DNA of 64,000 nt from Tulasnella sp. 424 (lineage: Eukaryota > Basidiomycota > Agaricomycetes > Cantharellales > Tulasnellaceae): assembly GCA_019633425.1 (NCBI GenBank), contig WSUB01000040.1, positions 218,296 to 282,295 of the forward strand. Direction: 5' to 3'. The position numbers and the translations under genes are program-made. This document shows positions 36,332-47,050 of this stretch, in pieces. Under the pieces are notes generated by a model. That model searched no databases. It was not told the origin of the DNA and saw nothing but the letters and a program-made list of their open reading frames with translations. The stretch's first letter is position 1. Each line of letters starts with the position of its first letter.

Positions 36332-37543
36332 TCACTTCCTTGCATACGTAATCTGCCGGAAACCAGTATTAGCACGCGATCCGAGAAAGGATGCACCATA
36401 ACCAACCTTGATCTTTGCTTCCCCATCGATCTTATAATTATGCAGGGCATCCTTGGCTTTCGTCGCACTGTCTTCATCTGCGTATTCGACGAACGCGATG
36501 TCCTTTTTGGTGGGTACTGTCCGGATTTCGATAAGGTTTGGATACCTGTGATTGCAAAACCGTCAATATGAATGACAGCTTTGATTAGCATCCCAACGTA
36601 CTGCCCGAATAGATCCTGGAGTGCCTCTTTCGTAATGGTTTCTGCCGGCAAGTTTTGCAAGAAGAGCACGCGATTTGGTGGAAGGTACTCGTCGGGCATC
36701 TGGACAACTGGTCGCTTCGGTGCGGCAGATGGGGCTGCTCCGTCCGTAGCTGCGTTGAAAGTGATATCAGGGAACCGGACAACACCGAAGAGGTTGAGAA
36801 TCTGACCTTGGGTCGCCTGCTTTTTGGCCTTCATCCTCAGTGCAATCGGATTGTTTCGTCTAGTCCTCTCTAGAAGAATATTAGCAATGAGAAAACCAGA
36901 AAAGAGACTTCCAATACTTTTTCGCTGCTTCCGCTCGACTAAGTGTTGGTCCATGTGTTCTTCGTCGAACTTTTCCACCACGGCGTCTGACCGGGTTTTT
37001 GCGAAGCTCAGTTGCTGTAGAGGACAAGAGGTTACACGACTTAAATAATTCCGAAGAAGAGCGGATGGATGCGCACCATCGGCTTGCCATATAGCGGGAA
37101 TCCTTTGACTTCCTTCACTGCTTTCGCAGCAATCTCCTTGGACTCGAACGAGACGAACGCTTGTCCACGCATACGTAAGTTCTTGTGGGCTGTGACATTC
37201 AATACATTGCCGTAGTGCTTGAATAGATGTCGTAAAGAGGTCTTCATGTCTATGAAACCGAATACGAAGGTAAGCGCGATCTGCGCCGTCGGGAACCTGA
37301 CAGGGCAAGATATGTACTTTCAAGCTTCACTTTCTCGTTCAACTGGACGAAGTGATGATGTGTTAGTCAGCAGATGCGTAGGGTGAAAGGTGAGCCCACA
37401 TTCTGTATGTAAACCGTTTCGCTCGCATCCGACGGCAGGGCATTGGGATCGACTGGTGGCAATACTGGTGTTTGACCTTCAACTAAAGGTATTTGAGAGG
37501 TTTCCGGGGTGCCCTGGTCGACATCCATAGCCGTAACGCCCAT
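36332..37543 (-). CDS. U1A/U2B''-type snRNP protein with two RRMs
   Basis: Minus-strand exons 37400-37543, 37318-37342 (25 nt), 37077-37249, 36918-37014, 36602-36869, 36407-36545 and 36332-36352 give 288 aa. RRM1 has RNP2 VYIQNLNEKVKLE, spanning an intron, and RNP1 RMRGQAFVSF; KTSLRHLFKHYGNVLNV is also typical. A basic linker (KQRKKRTRRNNP) leads to RRM2: PPNRVLFLQNLPAETITKEAL and DIAFVEYADEDSATKAKDAL. This is the U1A/U2B'' (SNF) family that binds U1 or U2 snRNA stem-loops in the spliceosome; which of the two cannot be said. A 57 nt stretch in exon 5 beginning GTCAGA and ending CGCAG, in the linker, could be an additional in-frame intron (269 aa form). Confidence 0.9.
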
Positions 37544-37844
37544 GGTGAAGGCGTCTTCCGAGTCGGTGGTGGTGTTGATGGTTAGAGTCTAGACTAGGGT
37601 GAAGTCCCCGTTTCTCACACGATGCACATCGCTGTTGGTTCGGAGCATGGTCGGAAGCCGTAAACTGGGAGGAATAATTACAAGGCATGTACTATATAGC
37701 TATAGGGAGACAACAATATCGTAAACGGCCTTTCGCGGGATTGTCTGACGGGCCAAGGGATGTTAGATGGAGAGAAGGAAAAGCAGGTAAACATTGGGAG
37801 AGAGCAGTGAAATATGTAGTACATCTCAATCTCGGAGTACTCAA

Positions 37845-38630
37845 TTATACCATATGACCACGCCATCCTTCGCCATGACGAGCGGAGCGAATCCCGAGAA
37901 GAAGAATGGATACGAGCGCAATGGTCGTAACGACCCTACAATGGACCACATCAGCGACAATTCCTCCGGACGCCGTAGCAGCCTTTATGTCTCACCAGAT
38001 CGCCCAGCCGAAACCCATTTCGGCATTGAGTTGGTTGCAGTACACAAGTTCGTAGTCAATTTTTCTGCGTAATGAAAGGAAAGACATGAGTGTCCTGCTT
38101 CCTCGCGTCCGTTTGGGGAGGAAGAGGATGACGTACGAGCAATTTATGCCACCACCGAGGGAAGCAGTAATGCTTGCAACTGCAGCAGTCCAAAGAATCC
38201 AGATGATAACGAGGAAGATGGCATGACTTCCTACGGATACCATGATGGAGCCATGAGCAGAGTGGAGGAAGAGACCCAAGTAAATGACAGCGAAGAGGAA
38301 AGTGAACCAGGAGTTGAAGGCAAGCAAGTTGGTTCGGTCTCGAATACTCCTATTGGGGGCGTTGTGGTTCTAGAGGGATGGTGAAGGTGGTTCAGCGAAG
38401 TGGAGTGAGCGGATGACAGTGTCCTGGACAAACCTTGTGGAACTTGGCGGAGATCCAAGTTGAGATGGCTCCTTCAACAGCGGCGAGGATAGCAAGAAGA
38501 GCAAAAGTACCTAAGTCGGCGTTGAATAGAGTGACGGATAGCGGTCAACTGCTGGATCGGCGCATTGTCCAGAATGTACCAGGCATGGCTTACCGGTGTG
38601 ACCTCCGCGGATCCAACCTTCGCGCACCAT
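37845..38630 (-). CDS. MARVEL-domain four-helix membrane protein
   Basis: Minus-strand exons 38594-38630, 38434-38510, 38137-38369, 37996-38064, 37845-37935 give 168 aa. Four hydrophobic segments are visible: FALLAILAAVEGAISTWI, FTFLFAVIYLGLFL, AIFLVIIWILWTAAVASI and VVTTIALVSILLLGI. The loop CNQLNAEMGFGW before the fourth helix is typical of fungal MARVEL proteins, small plasma-membrane or vesicle proteins associated with membrane curvature and apposition. The fourth helix appears only if the intron 37936-37995 (GTGAGA...TAG) is removed; read-through stops at a TGA right after the Trp. The start follows a run of four ATC triplets. Confidence 0.8.
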
Positions 38631-39229
38631 GATGATGATGATGATCGTACAATAGGGGAATGCGAGAGTGTCGTGAAAGTCGTGGGTCGTAGCAAGAGGA
38701 TGAGGTTGGAGAGGTTAGTTGATGGAGAGGTGTTTGGTGGGATTCTAGACAAGACCACCGTTTATTATTCGATCCAGGACCGCCCGCCCGACGCCGCGCG
38801 AATCAGCTGACGTCATCACCAACTCCCCACAGGCGATGATACGCCACAACTGTCAGATGGAGCCGCGCATCGTGAGCACTCCAGGGTGGTCCGGCTACTG
38901 TCGACGTTGCCTGCGGAAACGAATAAGCCATTTAAACGAGATATGGCGCGTTTAATCGTATAGGACCACTATCCGGACAGTAGCGCCCCTGCAGAGTTGA
39001 GAGGTGGGACGTCATGCAGCTTCATATCACAACACTCGACGGGAAAACCCGCTTGTTCGACGACCTCTCAAGGCCTTCGTCTAGCCCTCATCGTCCCAAC
39101 CGGTGTGATGCAAGAGCTCGAAACGCGCGCGGATAAGACTTCTTGGAGCAGGGCGAGTGTTGAAACTCGCTTTTCAAACGTGAAATTTCAACTAGAAAGA
39201 TATACAGAACTGGGTATGTCCGGAATTCG
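38631..39229. other. Intergenic, ~600 bp
   Basis: MARVEL gene upstream region and adenosine kinase 3' region. No gene recognised. Confidence 0.4.
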
Positions 39230-40571
39230 CTACAAGACTTGCTGCTTCGGCCAAGCAAGTTGGGGGCCAATCTGAGGGAACGATCCATCAGCCGACTTTC
39301 ACGGTCCAAGTGCAGCTGATTCGACTCACCTGGCCGACACACATCGCTCCCAGTTTGTGGCCAACCTCTACGCATTTGGCCACATCTTTTCCCAGTACGT
39401 ATGCTCCCATGAATCCACCTGCGAATGCATCTCCAGCACCATTGGTGTCAACAATCTGTTCGTCGCTCAGCTTGTTCACTGGATATGTTGTAGTTTGCTC
39501 CGAGTCACTCGTTGCGACAACTGTAGCCTCGGCCCCACTGGTAATGACTACTGTTCTCGGTCTCGATGCATTGGATTTGGGGAGCTTCGCCAGAGCGAGA
39601 GCAACGGAAGGCAGGTCGGTCGGATTTGCAAGGCCGTTTGCATTCGCCCAGGACTCGGCCTCGGACTCGTTACCGAATAGGATGTCCACATAAGGGATGA
39701 CTTGCTCGAGTTGGACCTTGAAGAACTGCGGAATGAATGGCGCCGACAGATTAAGGGCAAAGACCTAGTCGACGATGAAGGCATAGTTGTCTCAGTAATA
39801 TAGACATGATGACGTCTGGACATAGACCCACTTTGCCAGAATTGGCAGCCTTCTGCGCGATTTCCAAGGCCGACTCGGTTCCGTGGGTGAGGAAGAATCC
39901 TCCAACGTAGTAGAATTTTGCACCATCAACCAAGGGAAGAATGTTAGGAGAGGATAAATGTGCTTTGTTGAATTTCTCTGCAGCGCGAAGTGTTGTCACC
40001 AGTGACCTATTAAATTAAAGTCATCAAGTGGCGATCCGAGGGTGGGATGGCTCATCAGTCCGACTTACCGATTATGGCCATTGAGAATGACTGCGCAAGC
40101 TCCAGTGTTCTCCTCCGTCGTAACCTGATACGCACTTGCGACACCTTCGCGCTGGTTAGCCTCCCGCAGAGTGTTCGCAAGCATGTCTTTTCCAACACAG
40201 CCTGCGTATACAACAGAGTTCTCCGGAAGGACGTACTGGAATTAGTTCGCGTTAGTTAATGCCACCATCTGTGGGCTACCTAGAGCGATGACTTGCAGCA
40301 GCAGCACGGGCAGCATTTTGAGCTGCTCCTCCGGCAACGTAGGTGGGATGATGATCCTTAACGATCTCATCGTATCTGGAAGTTTGTGATATAAGAATAG
40401 GCTCTGGAATTATGAAGAGGTCCTTGCGTACATCGGCATGTGTTCCTTTGACGCCAGGATTGCATCGTTGGCTTTAAGATTGTATTTCTGCAGCAGCGCT
40501 TCATTCCTCACTTGCATATCAAGCAGTGGGTTGCCCATGCAGAAGAGTGGGTACGTAGTGGATGTGGCCAT
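39230..40571 (-). CDS. ADO1: Adenosine kinase (PfkB family)
   Basis: The start MATSTTYPLFCMGNPLLDMQV carries the N-terminal GNPLLD substrate motif. Later exons give VAGGAAQNAARAAA, then YVLPENSVVYAGCVG, FYYVGGFFLTHG, DILFGNESEAESW and the PfkB ATP/catalytic signature DTNGAGDAFAGGF with its Asp base. The last exon is IGPQLAWPKQQVL then TAG at 39230-39232. The enzyme phosphorylates adenosine to AMP and keeps methylation cycles running by clearing adenosine. Several short introns; the one after AARAAA starts GCAAGT (at 40296), a GC-AG intron with otherwise perfect consensus. The start codon is 146 bp from the divergent first MFS transporter. Confidence 0.93.
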
Positions 40572-40717
40572 GGTGTGTCGAGGGAGAACGGTAGATTGAC
40601 GATGCCGATCACGAGTCGTTGAGTCGCTCTCAGTCAAGTTGGAGACTTTACCTAATTGAACGTCACGTGCAGCTTTCCCGCCACCTACGGTTACTTTTGG
40701 CCAACTCCACCAGCAGA
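40572..40717. promoter_or_regulatory. 146 bp divergent promoter with a CACGTG box (adenosine kinase / MFS copy 1)
   Basis: A palindromic E-box CACGTG lies at 40664-40669, in the context TTGAACGTCACGTGCA, 49 bp before the MFS start. The same context recurs before MFS copy 2 (43341-43346) and in a degenerate form (GACGTG, 46133-46138) upstream of copy 3. CACGTG is the classical site of bHLH factors such as Cbf1 or Pho4; actual binding is inference. Confidence 0.55.
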
Positions 40718-42878
40718 ATGACCAGCAACGAGCACGAAAGGCTGCTTTCGACCATATCGACAGCTGTTCGAAGTGAAGACAGCGTCAGCATTGATGAGGA
40801 ATCCCTCAAATCCGTCAGCGTACCCGCTGTCACCCCACTGCCAAAGAGACAGATGTTCGTCCTCTGCTGGATGAGGTTCTCCGAGCCCATATCTTATAAC
40901 CTGGTCAGTACTTACAACGTCTTGAGAGTCATCTAGCCCTAGAAGTCTGTTCGAGCCTATTTTCACTTTAGATCTTCCCGTTCATTAATCAAATGATCGA
41001 ATCTGTCGGCATAAGTAATCCCGGGTATTCGAGTGGGTTGATCGAAGGGACGTTTGCTCTCGCGCAATTATGTACCGGTATGACAGGTCTCCATACCCAA
41101 ATATTATAGCAATGCTTTACTGAAACGCCTCCCGTGTTTCGCAGTGTACTTTTGGGGCTCTCTTTCCGACCGCGTCGGAAGACGGCCTGTTCTTTTAATT
41201 GGCTTGGTCGGGGTGGCTTTGTTCACATCGCTCTTTGGACTTTCAAAATTCTTTGCGGCAATCTTGGTGTTTCGCTTTCTTGTTGGCGCTTGCAATGGAA
41301 ACGTAGCGTAAGTCTCGTTTCGTCTGTTTGCCTGGATGATTTCGCTGACTGGTCAAAACAGGGTCCTCAAAAGGTATTATACCAGTAACAATTCTCCGGG
41401 AGACTTGATGAAGCCTTTTCTATTTCACTAGCGCGATTGCCGAATTAACGGATGAAACGAACCAAGGCCGGGCATTCTCATTTTTACCGCTTAGTTGGTC
41501 CGTTGGCTCCATCGCAGCGTCAGTATCATTCTCGACCTGGTTATCTCCCTTGGTCGATTCCTGACAACGAAAAATAGACCCATAATAGGCGGGTTCCTAG
41601 CGTATGTAGTACCCTGTTGGAAATTTCAGACGACTGACCAAGCTAGCTTGACAGCCGACCCGCGGAGCAATATCCTCGTCTTTTCGGGAACTGGAGTCTT
41701 TTTGTCGAATATCCGTATTTGCTTCCATGTCTCGCGGGAGCATCTATAACGATGCTGGGATGGCTCGCTGGTTACTTATTCTTCGAAGAGGCGAGCATGT
41801 CCAGCTGCTGTGAGAGCCTTGGTTAGCTAACGCCAGTTGATAGACTCTTGGTGGCAACCATCGGGAACCTCAGCCAGTTGCATCTTCTTCCGCATCTTCT
41901 GTAACCGCCACCCAAACGGGTTACGGTTCAACCTCTAACGGAAATCCTGTGCTACAAGCTGAAGAAGAGCAAGCGAAGCCAGACCCGACGATGGAGCGGC
42001 GTATGACAGCATTAGAAATAATTCGGGATCCTATAATCAGACGTATACTCGTTTCGTACGTCTTTCTAGCCCTTGTCACGGTGTCGATAGATGCCGTGTG
42101 GGTCCTTTGGCTTTATATGCCTATTGCAAAAGGCGGAGTGGGTTTCACGGTATGTGGCCCTTCTTCTGGAACGTACTTGTCACCAATGTCTGCAACGACC
42201 TCGTGTTTCAGACCTCTCAAATTGGAATTATCTTGTCGTGCGTTGGGGTTCTAGCCACTTTCACCAATCTGGTTATCTTTCCACCCCTTCAGCGCCGAGT
42301 TGGCACTGTGGCATTGTATCAAGCTGCTATGGGTTTGCAAGTGGTGATGGTTACTCTTTTCCCGCTCGTTTCGAAACTGGCAGTTTGGGACGCGGAAGCT
42401 ACGGGTGGCAAACCAGGACTAGCTACTGAAGCCGGCATCGCCGCGATGATCATAACGAAGTGCGGTGGAGGCGTTGTATTTGCGTGAGCCGATCTTCATT
42501 TTCCTGGGTTATGCATCATTGGTTGGCCCGTTGGCTTACGCTGCTGATCGGCAGGTGTAATATGATCCTTGTCAGTCAATCGACTCCTTCCCGCACAAGC
42601 CTGGGGGCTGTGAACGGGGTCGCGCAAATGGTCGCCAGTGCTATGAGAGCGATGGGACCTACACTTGCAACGTACGTCCATTTGCATACAGGGCTCTGGT
42701 CGCTCCGCTGGTTTTGCTGATTCGTTCTACTAGGATATTGTTTGCGGTTTCAACAGATCCTCAATTTCACGCTCTGGGTGGTCAACTCATCTGGGTGTAT
42801 ATGGTCTTCCTCGCGCTAGCAGGCGTGTACGCAAGCTCCAAGGTCCAAGAAGGGAGGGTTGAAGACCATCGGAAATAG
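40718..42878 (+). CDS. MFS transporter, tandem copy 1
   Basis: Eleven exons (40718-40903, 40972-41077, 41145-41307, 41362-41373, 41432-41518, 41578-41601, 41655-41790, 41844-42149, 42212-42483, 42555-42671, 42734-42878) give 517 aa. An acidic N-terminus precedes [18 protein letters not shown], then [12 protein letters not shown] and MFS motif [50 protein letters not shown], a cytosolic central loop, and a second six-helix half ending [20 protein letters not shown]. This matches the fungal DHA1-type family containing YCR023C; substrate unknown. Exons of 12 and 24 nt are microexons. The intron at 41791 starts GCGAGC (GC-AG). No frameshift or stop in the model. Confidence 0.85.
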
Positions 42879-43370
42879 CGAAAGGGGCAGATGTTTTGTA
42901 TCTCGCCCTGGTCCAAAATGCACCTATAGATAAGACTGGTGCCAATTCGGGCATATTTCCCTTTCCATAGGATACACTCTGATGATTGAGTATACACAAC
43001 AGAGAGATGTGCGAAGAGGAGAGCATTAAAAAGTACTGGGTGGTTTGACGGTCCTTTCGAAGTGCGTCGAATGAAACGTGAAAAGAGCTCGACCGAGATT
43101 GGCGGAGACCTTTCTTCGGAGATTCAAAGCTCGACTGAACCGGCGTCGCGTCCCATCGTACACGCAGAACTCACCGGTTTGTTCATTCCAACCTCAATGA
43201 ATGCAGCTCGCATCGTCCTTTGGGTTCGCGCGTTGTTTCGGAGGAGTCCACGAAAACGATCCACACAGGGGACGCTGTACAACTGGTGAGTTCAGAGTCG
43301 GCCCACGGTCAAGCCGGAGACTTTACCCCCAGTTGAACGTCACGTGCAAGTTTCCACTTCCGCCACCAGA
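42879..43370. repeat. Duplicated 3' flank plus promoter between MFS copies 1 and 2
   Basis: The downstream flank of copy 1 (e.g. gcgtcgaatgaaacgtg at 43061-43080 and ggagtccacga near 43241) recurs after copy 2 (about 45700-45960) and after copy 4 (about 52320-52600). The last 85 bp match the promoter of copy 1, including CACGTG at 43341-43346. Confidence 0.65.
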
Positions 43371-45521
43371 ATGACCAACAGCGAGCATGAAAGGCTCCTT
43401 TCGGCCACATCAACTGATACTCAACCCGAGGACAACGTTAGCATTGATGAAGAATCACTCAAATCCGTCACCGCACCCTCTGTCACCCCACTGCCAAAGA
43501 GACAGATGTTCGTCCTCTGCTGGATGAAGTTCTCAGAGGTTATATCGTATAACCTAGTCAGTATTTACAACGTCTTGGGACTCGTCTGTCGTTTGAAACC
43601 TGTTTGAGCATATTTCCACCTTTAGATCTTCCCGTTCATTAACCAAGTGATCGAATCTGTCGGCATCAGTAACTCTGGGTGTTCGAGTGGTTTGATCGAA
43701 GGGTCGTTTGCTCTCGCGCAATTATGCACAGGTATGGCAGATCTCCATGGCCAAAATATTATAGTAATGCTTTACTGAAACGCCTCCCATATTTCGCAGT
43801 CTACTTTTGGGGCACTCTTTCCGACCGCGTCGGAAGACGGCCTGTTCTTTTAATTGGCTTGGTCGGGGTGGCTTTGTTCACATCGCTCTTTCGACTTTCA
43901 AAATTCTTTGCCGCCATCTTAGTGTTTCACTTTCTTGTTGGGGCTTCCAATGGAAACGTAGTGTAAGTTCTCGCTTCGTCAGTTTACTTGGATGATTTGG
44001 CTGACTGAGCAAACGGACAGAGTCCTCCACAGGTATATTGCCAGTAACAATTGTCCGGGAGACTTGATGAGGCCTTTTCCAATTCACTAGCGCAATTGGC
44101 GAACTAACTGATGAAACGAACCAAGGCCAGGCATTCCCACTTTTAGCACTTAGTTGGTACGTTGCCTCTATGGCAGCGTCAGTATCATTCTCGACCTAGT
44201 TGTCTCCCTTGGCCGATTCCTGACAAAGAAAAATAGACCCATCATAGGCGGGTTCCTAGCGTATGCAACACCCTGTTTAAAATATCAGACTACTGACCAA
44301 GCTAGCTTGACAGCCGACCCACGGAGCAATATCCTCGTCTTTTCGGGAACTGGAGTCTTTTTGTCACATTTCCGTATTTGCTTCCATGTCTCGTGGGCGC
44401 ATCTATAACGATGCTAGGATGGCTTGCTGGCTACTTTTTCTTCGAGGAGGTACGTATGTCCAGCTGTTGCGAGAACCTTGGTAAGCTAACACTGGTTAAT
44501 AGACTCTTGCTGGCAACCATCGGAAACCTCAACCAATCACATCTTCCTCCGCATCTTCTGTAATCGCCACCCAAATGGGTTACGATTTAACCACGAGCGG
44601 CAATACTGTGCTACAAGCTGGAGAAGAGCAAAGGAAGCCAGACTCGACGATGGAGCGGCGTATGACAGCCTTAGAAATAGTTCGGGACCCTATAATCAGA
44701 CGTATACTCGTTTCGTACGTTTTTCTGGTCCTTGTTACGGTGTCGATAGACGCCGTATGGTTCCTTTGGCTTTATCTACCTATTGCAAAAGGCGGCGTGG
44801 GTTTCACGGTAAGTGGCCGTTCCTCTGGACTGTGCTTGTCATCAGTGTTTGCAACAACCTCGCGTTTCAGACCTCTCAAATTGGAATCATCTTATCGTGC
44901 GTTGGGGTTATATCGACTTTCACCAACCTGGTGATCTTTCCGCCCCTTCAGCGCCGAGTTGGAACTGTAGCGTTGTATCAAGCTGCTGTGAGTTTGCAAG
45001 TGGTGATGGTTGTTCTTTTCCCGCTTGTTTCGACACTGGCAGCTTGTGATGCGGAAGCTACGGGTGGCAAACCAGGGCTAGCTACTGAAGCAGGCGTCGC
45101 AGCAATGGTCATAACGAAGTGTGGTGGAAGCGTTGTATTTGCGTGAGCCAATCTTCATTCTCCTAGATTGGTTCGCGAGTTGACTTACTCTGCTGATTGG
45201 CAGGTGTAAAATGATCCTTGTCAACCGATCGGCTCCTTCCCGCATAAGCCTGGGGGCTGTGATCGGGATCGCGTACATGGTCTCCAGCTCTACGAAAACG
45301 ATGGGACCTATACTTGCAACGTACGTCATTTGCCGTACAGCACTCGGCTTGCTCCGCCGGTTTTGTTGATGTTTTCTACCAGGATACTGTTTGCGGTTTC
45401 AAAGGATCTTCAGTTCCATGCTCTGGGTGGCCAAGTCATCTGGATGTATATGGTCTTCGTTGCTCTGGCGGGTGTGTACGCAAGTTCCAAGGTACAAGAA
45501 GGGAGAGATGAAGTCTCTTGA
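43371..45521 (+). CDS. MFS transporter, tandem copy 2
   Basis: Same eleven-exon structure and frame as copy 1; every exon was checked and is free of stops. Start MTNSEHERLLSATSTD. Motif A reads [16 protein letters not shown]. It is the most diverged copy at sites that are constant in the other three: LSWYVASMAA replaces [10 protein letters not shown], and the last-but-one exon reads GAVIGIAYMVSSSTKTMGPI where the others have [12 protein letters not shown](S/A)MRAMGPT. The intron starting at 44450 has a GT donor (GTACGT) where copies 1, 3 and 4 have GC. It is preceded by a promoter with the CACGTG box at 43341, only 25 bp from the ATG. May have changed or lost transport function while staying open. 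Confidence 0.82.
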
Positions 45522-45993
45522 GGACCATCGAGAAATAGTGAATAACGTAGATGTTCCGTATCTCAACCGGTTCCGATATGCACCTATACATATATGGCTT
45601 CCCGATGGATAAAGATTGGTGCAATTCGAACTTCCCTTTCCTTAGTATACGCTCTAACGATACATGATCGACAATAACGATACGCAAAGGGGAGAGCATG
45701 AAGAAGTGCCGAGTAGTTTGGCGGTCCTTTCGAAGTGCGTCGAATGAAACGTGGAAAGAGCTCGATAGAGATTGGCGGAGAGCTTTCCTCATGAGATTCG
45801 TCCATTCAAAGTTCAACTCACCAGTCTATTCAGTCCAACCTCAGCAATTGCAGCTCGCATTGCCCTTTTGGGCTCGTGCGTGTTCACCGACTTTTCGGAG
45901 GAGTCCACGACAACGATCCACACGGGGGGCGCTGCACACCTGCCGCGAAATTAAGGTCCCGCCGACTTGACGTGCGAGATAGGCGGCCAAACT
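45522..45993. repeat. Duplicated 3' flank of MFS copy 2
   Basis: Resembles the flanks after copies 1 and 4 (for example tttcggaggagtccacga near 45890 and gcgtcgaatgaaacgtg near 45738). Confidence 0.6.
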
Positions 45994-46164
45994 TCATCGC
46001 CCGTTCAAATACTCATATAAGAGTGAATACATAGTTGATGTAGCCGCGGTGCGTGGAGGGAGAACGGTTGAATGATAACACCGATCAGGGGTTGTTGGGT
46101 CGACCCTCTTTGAAGCTGACCTAAATGAACGTGACGTGCAACTTCCCGCCCCTTTCACCAGAAT
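45994..46164 (-). pseudogene. Relic of the adenosine kinase 5' end with its divergent promoter
   Basis: About 140 bp align with 40551-40690, the first codons of adenosine kinase plus the shared promoter: gtgtcgagggagaacggta versus gcgtggagggagaacggtt, then ccgatca, and gaacgtcacgtgcagc versus gaacgtgacgtgcaac. The kinase start codon is lost (CAT to CGC on the plus strand) and the E-box is mutated to GACGTG. The homology runs up to the sequence accagaat, where the MFS start codon would be. Confidence 0.7.
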
Positions 46165-47050
46165 CGGTAGCGGCGCAACCACGTCAGGTCCTCGACCCAG
46201 TAAGGATCACTCAGTACTTAGATGCATTTTGCTGCAACACTTTGGGGAATTGAAACATGCTACGAGACACTCCGCAAACAACTCGTTCTTTGTTGATCTC
46301 AATGAGCAATTAAACCAAGACTTGAACGGCATGCATTCAAGCGGGCCCTGGATAGTGGCATAAGGCATTGTACGAAGTCTGAGTATGTGAGATGGGCCAC
46401 GAAAGATAAGGACTTCGGCAAATATTCACCCGCTTAAGGGCAATCTGGGTCTCCTGCAGCTTGCTCAAGTCTAAGAGATTCTGACGGCAAACTTTATATC
46501 GGTAGCCAGCCCACATAGAGCAGGATCATAGTTTACATGTTTCGGGCGACTGTTGGCGAATGCTGTGCTATAAGACGCCCAAATCCTCGGGTCGCCCACG
46601 ATCACTCCGGACTAGTATAAACACTTCTCGCTCACAGCAAACCCGGAGATTCACCTTTTGCCCAATGCACTGCAAATTCGAGATCAAGAGGGCACAGGAT
46701 AACGAAAGGACGCCAGGAGGGAAGAGTTAGAGGGTACACCTACTTACCTCCGGGGTGAGCAGCTGGGTTGTGTGGAAATAATGTGTAAGTTGCAGGGACC
46801 CGATCTGGGTATCAGCAGTTCAACTCACCTCTGTTTACGTATCCAGTCATAAAGGTAGGCTATCCGAGACCCACACGTTAGTTTTGGGTTGGGGTCGGCA
46901 TGAGAAAATCTTTCGCTGAGTGTAGGAGATGAGGGAGACCATTGGGTGGGTGGAGGCTCTCGTAAGCTACGGGTGGGATTATGTGCCTGATAATCAGGGA
47001 CGGGGTTCATTTCCGTATACAGAACCCTCCGCTCTACGACTGAGTCGGGG
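46165..47050. mobile_element. 886 bp insertion separating the ancestral promoter from MFS copy 3
   Basis: Copies 1 and 2 have the promoter followed by (c)agaATGACC. Here promoter homology ends at agaAT (46160-46164) and the coding homology resumes with ATGACC at 47051, so 886 bp sit between, flanked by AT on both sides. The ends (CGGTAGCGG... and ...GAGTCGGGG) are not inverted repeats. Inside, a plus frame from 46136 to 46363 is open for 75 codons; no transposase motif is seen. It could be a small non-autonomous element or filler DNA captured at a break. Confidence 0.45.
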
